The translations under genes and the position numbers were made by a program. This document shows positions 57,703-64,000 of a DNA stretch of 64,000 bases, piece by piece (positions within the stretch are counted from its first letter, which is position 1; each line of letters begins with the position of its first letter). The stretch is taken from assembly GCF_004011835.1 (NCBI RefSeq), contig NZ_RKLN01000003.1, forward strand, positions 310,001 through 374,000, written 5' to 3'. Below the pieces are notes generated by a model. It saw only the letters and a program-made list of their open reading frames with translations, was not told the origin of the DNA and did no database searches. This DNA is from Rhodococcus spongiicola. Lineage in GTDB: Bacteria; Actinomycetota; Actinomycetes; Mycobacteriales; Mycobacteriaceae.

Positions 57703-59184
57703 TCAGCTGTCCGTGGGTCGCTTCAGGGCCGCCATGAACATGGCATCGGTGCCGCTGCGGTGCGGCCACAACTGGACGCTCGGACCGTCTCCCAGTCCGG
57801 GCACACCGGGCACCATCTCGCGGGTGTCGAGCGGGATCGCCCCGTGCCGGCGCACCGCATCGGTGACCACGCCGACAGTCTCCGCGACATGCGGCGAACA
57901 TGTCGAATAGAGCACCACGCCGCCCGGCCGGACGAGCTTCAACGCCGACTCGAGCAACTCGCGCTGCAACTTCACCAACCCGGCCACATCCGAGGGCTGC
58001 CGACGCCATCGAGCCTCCGGACGCCGACGCAGCGCGCCGAGACCAGTACAGGGGGCGTCTACGAGGACGCGGTCGAAGCCACCTCCCAGCCCCGGATCAC
58101 GGCCGTCCACGACGTGGACGTCGACCGGCAACCCTCGGGTTGTCTTGCGAATCAGGTCGGCGCGCTGCTCGAGCGGTTCGACCGCGTCGACACGCCCGCC
58201 CTCGATGTCCGCGAGCGCGCCGAGGAGAGCGGCCTTACCGCCCGGGCCCGCACACAGGTCGAGCCAGCGCCCGCTATCCGGACCGTCGAGTGGCGCGAGC
58301 GTCAGCGCCCGCGCCACCAGCTGGCTACCCTCGTCTTGGACACCCGCCAGTCCCTCGCGGACGACGTCGAGCAGGCCTGGGTCGCCGCCGTCGAGATGCA
58401 CCGCGTACGGCGAATACGGACCGACCTCGCCACCGGTGATGAGCGCGAGTTCTTCCGCGGAGATCTCTCCGGGCCGTGCCACCAGGTGCACCGCCGGGCG
58501 TGCGTCGTCGGCGATCAGGGCCTCTTCGAGCTCACCGGCGTCGGCACCGAGAGCATCCGCGAAGGCCTGCGCGATCCATCGCGGGTGGGCGTATCGGAAC
58601 GCCAGGTGCCCGACTGGGTCGCTGGACACGTCGGGAGCTAGCTCAGCCACCCATTCGTCCTCGGTCTTCTCCGAGACCCGGCGTAGTACGGCGTTGACGA
58701 ATCCGGCCTGCCCCGGACCCGCCTCGGCTCGCACGAGATCGACCGAGGTCGCGACGGCCGCATGCGGTGCGATCCGAGTACGCAGGAGTTGATAGGCACC
58801 GAGTTCGAGGACGTCGAGCAGCGGACCGTCGATCTCCTCGATAGCCCGGCCCGCGCATCGCGCGAGGACGGCATCGAGCAGGCCCCGAGCGCGCGCCGCG
58901 CCGTACGTCAGTTCGGTGGCCAGGGCCGCGTCGCGACCCTCGAGCCCCCGCTCCCGAAGAAGTCCCGGTAGAACCAGATTCGCGTACGCGTCACGTTCAC
59001 GGACCGCCCGCAGCACGTCCCGGGCCGCGCGCCTCGGTTCGTCGACCGGCGCCTGCGCGGAAGCGGGGCGCCCTGCCTGGCGGGGGCGCCTGCTGCGATC
59101 GCCCCTACCGCCCTGGCTGTTGGGGCGTCCACCTCGGCGGCCTGTTCCTCCGGACCGCCGTCCTGGTCGCTTCGCCTCGTTCAA
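57703..59184 (-). CDS. rsmB: 16S rRNA m5C methyltransferase (RsmB/Fmu family)
   Basis: A 493-residue methyltransferase. A basic N-terminal extension ([17 protein letters not shown]) precedes a NusB-like RNA-binding domain. The SAM domain has [17 protein letters not shown] and the two cysteine motifs [19 protein letters not shown] and [11 protein letters not shown], which provide catalysis and product release. It starts at a TTG overlapping the fmt stop (TTGA), so both are translated together, as in other actinobacteria. Confidence 0.94.
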   Translation of the reverse strand: MNEAKRPGRRSGGTGRRGGRPNSQGGRGDRSRRPRQAGRPASAQAPVDEPRRAARDVLRAVRERDAYANLVLPGLLRERGLEGRDAALATELTYGAARARGLLDAVLARCAGRAIEEIDGPLLDVLELGAYQLLRTRIAPHAAVATSVDLVRAEAGPGQAGFVNAVLRRVSEKTEDEWVAELAPDVSSDPVGHLAFRYAHPRWIAQAFADALGADAGELEEALIADDARPAVHLVARPGEISAEELALITGGEVGPYSPYAVHLDGGDPGLLDVVREGLAGVQDEGSQLVARALTLAPLDGPDSGRWLDLCAGPGGKAALLGALADIEGGRVDAVEPLEQRADLIRKTTRGLPVDVHVVDGRDPGLGGGFDRVLVDAPCTGLGALRRRPEARWRRQPSDVAGLVKLQRELLESALKLVRPGGVVLYSTCSPHVAETVGVVTDAVRRHGAIPLDTREMVPGVPGLGDGPSVQLWPHRSGTDAMFMAALKRPTDS

Positions 59185-60107
59185 TGTGCCCGAACCTCTC
59201 CGTCGAGGCGGGCCCCACGCGCCCAGTCGAGCGCCGCCATCTGCTTCTTGCCTTGCGGCTGAACCTGTCCGAGCCGGACCGCGGTCGTGGAGGTGCCGAC
59301 CAAGAAGCCGTTCCTACGGATCTCGATCCGGCCGGGTGGGAGCAGTGTCTCCTCCACAAGAGTCACCGGACCGATCTTGACCCGCAGATCCCCGATCATC
59401 GTCCATGCGCCCGGGGCGGGTGTCACCGATCGGATGTGGCGGTGTACCGCGAGAGCGGGTTGGTCCCAACGGATTCGGGCCGATTCGACAGTCATCTTCG
59501 GTGCGTGCGAGACACCGTCACGCGGTTGGGGGACAGCATGCAGCGCGCCGTCCTCGACGCCGTCGAGCACGTTCTCGAGCAGCACTGCCCCGCTCTCGGC
59601 AAGCCGACCGAGCAGCTCGCCGGCGGTGTCCGTGGTCCGAATCGACTCGGTCACCACCCCGTAGACGGGGCCGGTGTCCATGCCCTCGTCGAGCGCAAAC
59701 ACGGTCGCGCCGGTCATCTCGTCGCCCGCATTGATCGCCGCCTGTACCGGAGCGGCACCGCGCCACGCCGGAAGTAGCGAGAAGTGCAGGTTCATCCACC
59801 CGTGGCGCGGGACGTCGAGGATGGCACGGGGCAGCAGATTGCCGTATGCGACGACCGGACAGGCGTCGGGCGCGAGATCTTGCAGCCGAGCAAGGAACTC
59901 CGTATCCATCGCAGACTTCGGCGTGAGCACCTCGAGGCCGTGTTCGTCCGCGAGCTGCCCGATCGGCGAACGCACCACCTTTCGGCCACGCCCGGCGACC
60001 GCGTCGGGCCTGGTGACCACCGCGACGACCTCATGGCGTTCGGAAGCGATGAGCCGCCGCAGCGACGGCACGGCCGGCTCGGGGGTCCCCGCGAAGACGA
60101 TCCGCAT
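59181..60107 (-). CDS. fmt: methionyl-tRNA formyltransferase
   Basis: Formylates initiator Met-tRNA. The 308-residue protein begins at ATG 60107 ([19 protein letters not shown]); the longer frame to 60209 has no support. The catalytic motif is [17 protein letters not shown], followed by [11 protein letters not shown]-terminal OB-fold tRNA-binding domain is present (about residues 210-308), unlike the single-domain LstF-like enzyme at 22411-23106. This shows that the second formyltransferase is not the housekeeping one. Confidence 0.96.
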   Translation of the reverse strand: MRIVFAGTPEPAVPSLRRLIASERHEVVAVVTRPDAVAGRGRKVVRSPIGQLADEHGLEVLTPKSAMDTEFLARLQDLAPDACPVVAYGNLLPRAILDVPRHGWMNLHFSLLPAWRGAAPVQAAINAGDEMTGATVFALDEGMDTGPVYGVVTESIRTTDTAGELLGRLAESGAVLLENVLDGVEDGALHAVPQPRDGVSHAPKMTVESARIRWDQPALAVHRHIRSVTPAPGAWTMIGDLRVKIGPVTLVEETLLPPGRIEIRRNGFLVGTSTTAVRLGQVQPQGKKQMAALDWARGARLDGEVRAH

Positions 60108-60368
60108 CAGAGACGGACCTCCACTCGAACGGGACGGGCGGGCGAAGAGTTCACGAGGACGGCTCCCGGTGCGTCGAATCCCGGCGGCGCCGGAAGGGGG
60201 TTCATCCACGAGATTCTACGGAGCGCTCCCCTCCCGTTCGGCGCCACCTGCGCCGGTGCGGTGTACGCATCGGACTATCCATCCGACCGCAGGATCCGCA
60301 CGCCGCGCGGGTGGAACCGGTTCGGGTTGACGGACAAGACGGGCGTTGACAGGCACACCCGGCGTTTG

Positions 60369-61376
60369 TCACGAATTGCTCGCGATCATCATGTCGAGGA
60401 TTCCGTAGCCCAGCGGGACCGGTACGCACGCTGGTGAGGGCGCGGACGGATCGAGCACCTGTACCACGAGTCCGAGCACGAACGGGTCGTACACCATGCT
60501 GAAGTGCCCGCCCTGGTCCTCCGCACACAAATCCTGGACCACCAGATTCACCGCACCAGGGCCCCGCAGTGCGATGTTGGTGTACGGCTGGATCATCTCG
60601 TCGTAGCGGGACCCGATCGTCGTGTACTGCACCCCGGGCACCGTGTCGCCGCCGGCGTTCAGCGCAGTCAGGAAAGGCGAACCGCGCATGTGCTGGCTGA
60701 CCGCTTTGGATGTCAGGAATTCGGCAATCCGGTCGGAATACGGCAACAACTGCAAAAGCGGCACTATCCCGAACATCGTTCCGCCGTAGGTCGGCGATGC
60801 CATTCCGACCCACCGATTCACCACGTCAGCGCCACCCAGTCGATTGACGAAGTACCGCGTCACGGTCGCGCCCTGCGAATATCCGATCAGGTCGACCCGA
60901 TCCGCGCCCGTCGATGCCCGAACTCGTTCCACGAAGTCCGCGACTTCGCCCGCGCTGCTTGCCATGTCGCCGCGCCCATACTTGCCGGGCTTACCGTCTG
61001 CCCCGTAGTTGAGCACGAACACGCAGAAGCCTTGCGCGGCAAGCATGGGCGAGAGCGCAGCCCAGTCCGTGTACGCGTCGGAGTCGCTCCCGTGCGCGAG
61101 GACAACAGGATTCGGGTGTCGTGGTCCTGGTCGGCAGTCGAAGTCGTTTGCACCCAAGGGAACCGAGTCCGGGTGTTGCTCTGCATATCGCAGGGCTTCG
61201 TCGTGCCGGATCTGGACAGGTCCAGGAGAACTCGGGGCGACGTACGTCAGTGGCTTGGAACCCGGTCCCCGTCCAACGCCGGCCGAGTTTGCAGAGGCCG
61301 CGTGTCCGAACGAACCGAAGACGGTCATCACGACTGTGACCGCACCGACGGCGGCCGTTTGCATCGATCGCCGCAT
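60369..61376 (-). CDS. secreted lipase (class 2 / EstA-type alpha/beta hydrolase)
   Basis: 335 residues from ATG 61376 with GGGAGG upstream. Signal peptide: MRRSMQTAAVGAVTVVMTVFGSFGHAASA. The mature enzyme has VVLAHGSDSDAYTDWAAL for the oxyanion region, the nucleophile elbow DLIGYSQGA with Ser167, and GGHFSMVYDP with the likely catalytic histidine. Two cysteine pairs could form disulfides. It stands alone between fmt and priA. It is not part of the beta-lactone cluster but could be another lipase exposed to its product. Confidence 0.88.
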   Translation of the reverse strand: MRRSMQTAAVGAVTVVMTVFGSFGHAASANSAGVGRGPGSKPLTYVAPSSPGPVQIRHDEALRYAEQHPDSVPLGANDFDCRPGPRHPNPVVLAHGSDSDAYTDWAALSPMLAAQGFCVFVLNYGADGKPGKYGRGDMASSAGEVADFVERVRASTGADRVDLIGYSQGATVTRYFVNRLGGADVVNRWVGMASPTYGGTMFGIVPLLQLLPYSDRIAEFLTSKAVSQHMRGSPFLTALNAGGDTVPGVQYTTIGSRYDEMIQPYTNIALRGPGAVNLVVQDLCAEDQGGHFSMVYDPFVLGLVVQVLDPSAPSPACVPVPLGYGILDMMIASNS

Positions 61377-61491
61377 GTGTACCTCCCGTTTCCAGGGGAA
61401 CCTCGAGGCATGTCAATCACAGCACCACTCGAGCGCCAATGGGTGGAGGAATGTATAACGATCGTGTACATCGTCACGATCGGTGCGCGAG

Positions 61492-63465
61492 TCAGCCGAT
61501 CCGCAGCGGATCCACCTGCACGCGTACCGGCCCCGTGGAGCGGCGGGCGCTGCGGACCGCCTGCGCCTCGGCCAACCCCTTCGCCAGTGCTCGCCCGGCA
61601 GTTCGCGGCACCCGAATGAGCATGCGCTCCACGTTCTCCGGCTCCGGCTCGTCGCTCGAGAACGGCAACCGCTCCCCCGGCGGCAACGGCACCGGCCCCA
61701 GAATCTCGGCCGAATCGGGCACCACAGCCAATTCGAGCAATTCGGCGATCGCCGCCCCGCTGCCGTCGACGGCGGCCATGTGCACGGCCGGGGGAAACCC
61801 GACCTCGGCCCGCTCTGCGAGTTGAGCTCGTGCGTGCCACACGGGATCCCAGCGCACCAGCGCCTGGACGGTGGGAAACCCGGAGTCGGCGACGACCACG
61901 ACCTGTCCGCCGTCGCCGTGCGAACGAACGAGCGCCGATGCCGTCATCCAACGTCGGAGCGTCTCCTCCGCCGCGCGCAGATCCGCGCGCCCCAGCAGAG
62001 CCCACCCGTCGAGCAGCAGGGCCGCTCCGTACCCACCGGGCATCACCGGCTCGGCGCCGACCGTCGACACGACAAGCTTGGGGCCAGATGTGATCTCGCT
62101 CTTCACGTCCGATCCGCCCGAAGTGTGCACTTCGAAACCCGCGAACGCGCGGCCCAACTCCTCGGCGGTGCGACCCGCGCCGACGACGACTGCACGTAGT
62201 GCCCGCGCGCCACACGCATGGCACCGGTGATTGGCGTCTGCGACACCGCACCACCGGCACGTCGGGGATCCGGCGATGTCGGATCCGGTACCTGCCGGCA
62301 GGGACAGCGGACCATTGCATCGTCGGCACCGCGCCGGCGCCCGACACTTGGCACACGCCAGCGACGGGATGTAGCCACGACGCGGAACCTGAACCAGCAC
62401 ACCGGCTCCCGCTGACAACGCCTGGCGGGCCGCACCGAACGCGATGGCGGGCAGTCGCGCAGCGCGGGCGCCCGGGTCGCGGGCGAGCGCCTGCTCGCTG
62501 TCCGCTAGTGCAGTGATCATCGGAGCCCGGGCCCGCACGACGTCGCGCGCGGCGACAAGATCGTGCGCCCACCCGGAGTCGACGAGCGCCTGAGCCTCCG
62601 CGGTCCGGGAGTGACCCGCGAGGACCATCGCGCACCCGGTCGCGTGGGCACGCAACAGCGCGACCTCGCGCGCGTGCGGGTACGGTGCACGCGGCTCGGA
62701 CAGGCTGCTGTCGCCGTCGTCCCACACGACCACCAGGCCGAGATCCGGCGTGGGCGCGAACACCGACGCGCGGGTGCCGACGACCACCCTCGCCGTCCCC
62801 CGAAGCGCTGCCAACCACCGCCGGTAACGTGCAGACGGCCCGAGGCCGGCGGCGAGGCCGACCACATGTTCGGCGCCGATCAAGCTTTCGCAGGACCGCA
62901 CCAACCGATCGAGGTCGCGTTGGTCCGGTACGACGAGGACGACTCCGCGCCCGGACGCCGCCACCGCACCAGCCAACTCGGCAAGTCGGGCGCACCAGTC
63001 CTCGCCGGGCAGGGCCTGCCATACGGCTCGCGGACCACGTCCACCCGCCAGTGCCTCGAGGAAGTTGACACTGTGGCGATACGCGGACCACACGTCGCGA
63101 TCGACCTCCGGTGATCCGGGTGACGGTACCGGTGCGCTCTTCTCGGATTCGACCTTCGCGTGCCGCGGCGGGACCGCGAGACGCAGAACATCAGCCCGCC
63201 TCCCCGCGTACCGCTCCGCGACTGCGTCTACCAGTCCTCTGACCTCGGCGGTGAGGACCTGCTCGGCCGAGACGACGCGATCGAGCCACGCGAGTTTCCC
63301 GTCGTGCTCACTCGTGTCGAGCCGTTCCAGTAGGTACCCGTCGACGAGCCGCCCGGAGAACCGGACACGGACACGAACGCCCGGACGGGCTTGCTCGTCG
63401 AGTTCAGACGGCACCAGGTAGTCGAACGCCCGGTCCAGATGAGCGACAGGAAGCAGCGGCAGCAC
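61492..63465 (-). CDS. priA: primosomal protein N' (PriA), actinobacterial type without intact ATPase motifs
   Basis: About 657 residues counted from GTG 63465 (VLPLLPVAHLDRAFDYLVP); the true start may be up to 20 codons upstream, since the frame stays open and reads sensibly (TATDKTAAALAPVAR) but offers no ATG, GTG or TTG after the metK stop. The N-terminal DNA-binding domain and the two zinc-binding clusters are clear (CAKCRAPARCRRC and CRWCGVADANHRCHACG). Walker A is absent (QALPGEDW at its place) and the DEEH box reads WDDGDS, so helicase activity is unlikely. This is the known condition in mycobacterial PriA. Confidence 0.88.
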   Translation of the reverse strand: MLPLLPVAHLDRAFDYLVPSELDEQARPGVRVRVRFSGRLVDGYLLERLDTSEHDGKLAWLDRVVSAEQVLTAEVRGLVDAVAERYAGRRADVLRLAVPPRHAKVESEKSAPVPSPGSPEVDRDVWSAYRHSVNFLEALAGGRGPRAVWQALPGEDWCARLAELAGAVAASGRGVVLVVPDQRDLDRLVRSCESLIGAEHVVGLAAGLGPSARYRRWLAALRGTARVVVGTRASVFAPTPDLGLVVVWDDGDSSLSEPRAPYPHAREVALLRAHATGCAMVLAGHSRTAEAQALVDSGWAHDLVAARDVVRARAPMITALADSEQALARDPGARAARLPAIAFGAARQALSAGAGVLVQVPRRGYIPSLACAKCRAPARCRRCNGPLSLPAGTGSDIAGSPTCRWCGVADANHRCHACGARALRAVVVGAGRTAEELGRAFAGFEVHTSGGSDVKSEITSGPKLVVSTVGAEPVMPGGYGAALLLDGWALLGRADLRAAEETLRRWMTASALVRSHGDGGQVVVVADSGFPTVQALVRWDPVWHARAQLAERAEVGFPPAVHMAAVDGSGAAIAELLELAVVPDSAEILGPVPLPPGERLPFSSDEPEPENVERMLIRVPRTAGRALAKGLAEAQAVRSARRSTGPVRVQVDPLRIG

Positions 63466-63529
63466 TCGCGCTACCGGAGCGAGTGCTGCCGCCGTCTTGT
63501 CGGTGGCGGTCAGAGAGCCGCTTTCTCGG

Positions 63530-64000
63530 TCAGAGACCGGCCGCTGCGCGCAGCTTCTCGACCCGGTCGGTGCGCTCCCAGGGCAAGTCGATGTCGGTAC
63601 GACCGAAGTGGCCGTACGCGGCGGTCTGCGCGTAGATCGGGCGAAGCAGGTCCAGGTCGCGGATGATCGCGCCCGGACGCAGGTCGAAGACCTCGTTGAT
63701 GGCGTTCTGGATCCTCTCCGGATCCGTCTTCTCGGTGCCGAAGGTCTCGACGAACAGGCCGACGGGCGCGGCCTTCCCGATTGCGTAGGCGACCTGCACC
63801 TCGATGCGGTCCGCAAGCCCGGCCGCGACGGCGTTCTTGGCAACCCAGCGCATCGCGTACGCCGCGGAACGGTCCACCTTCGACGGATCCTTGCCGGAGA
63901 ACGCGCCCCCGCCGTGTCGGGCCATGCCGCCGTAAGTGTCGACGATGATCTTGCGGCCGGTCAGGCCCGCGTCACCCATCGGACCACCCAGGACGAACTT
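63530..64000 (-). CDS. metK: S-adenosylmethionine synthetase, C-terminal part (continues beyond the window)
   Basis: The 3' part of metK, about 156 codons, running off the right edge. It contains the C-terminal signatures [43 protein letters not shown] and [11 protein letters not shown], which bind ATP phosphates and methionine. MetK makes SAM, the methyl donor for RsmB next door among others. It ends 65 bp before the GTG proposed for priA. Confidence 0.96.
   Translation of the reverse strand, partial: KFVLGGPMGDAGLTGRKIIVDTYGGMARHGGGAFSGKDPSKVDRSAAYAMRWVAKNAVAAGLADRIEVQVAYAIGKAAPVGLFVETFGTEKTDPERIQNAINEVFDLRPGAIIRDLDLLRPIYAQTAAYGHFGRTDIDLPWERTDRVEKLRAAAGL

Overview
The window looks like a chromosomal segment from a high-GC member of the Mycobacteriales, most likely Rhodococcus or a close relative. 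The reasons are frequent GTG/TTG starts, OpcA beside Zwf, WhiA-YvcK-RapZ-UvrC in a row, an actinobacterial PriA with degenerate ATPase motifs, and a gene order that, from memory, follows the Mycobacterium tuberculosis metK-priA-fmt-fmu-rpe-rib-uvrC-whiA-gap-pgk-tpi-secG ... devB-opcA-zwf-tal-tkt-ctaB-qor block. The species cannot be fixed from the sequence alone.

Layout. 1-8711: qor and ctaB (convergent), then tkt-tal-zwf-opcA-pgl, a tightly spaced pentose-phosphate operon on the plus strand. 8782-19866: a tandem array on the minus strand of eight secreted seven-bladed YVTN beta-propeller genes plus one decayed remnant. Most genes form a self-contained cassette (extended -10 promoter 85 bp before the start, ORF, hairpin about 24 bp after the stop). 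20273-31116: a minus-strand operon that matches, gene for gene, the lipstatin-type beta-lactone pathway: two thiolase-fold condensing enzymes (LstA, LstB), an OleC-like ligase (LstC), an OleD-like reductase (LstD), a C-A-PCP NRPS (LstE) and a formyltransferase (LstF). It also carries an extra 93-residue hydrophobic protein and a translationally coupled MMPL exporter. 31310-32632: a secreted lipase just upstream of the operon. 32855-39320: ppc, secG, and gap-pgk-tpiA. 39745-41631: a small secreted protein and an amidohydrolase. 41650-46767: whiA-yvcK-rapZ-uvrC. 46818-51534: a PH-domain membrane protein, ribH-ribBA-ribE-ribD and rpe. 51545-57687: a GH65 phosphorylase, a zinc alcohol dehydrogenase and a phosphoketolase, apparently inserted between rpe and rsmB. 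57703-64000: rsmB, fmt, a secreted lipase, priA and the 3' part of metK.

How the parts fit. The conserved genes form two blocks of central metabolism and translation/DNA maintenance. The accessory material sits at two junctions: the large pgl-to-ppc/secG interval (propeller array and beta-lactone cluster) and the smaller rpe-to-rsmB interval. The beta-lactone operon is the strongest candidate for an undescribed system: a predicted N-formyl-aminoacyl beta-lactone lipid, its probable exporter, and an adjacent secreted lipase that could be a target or a resistance factor. The propeller array is the second: regular expression cassettes in which one copy has recently been duplicated or homogenised exactly over about 1.2 kb.
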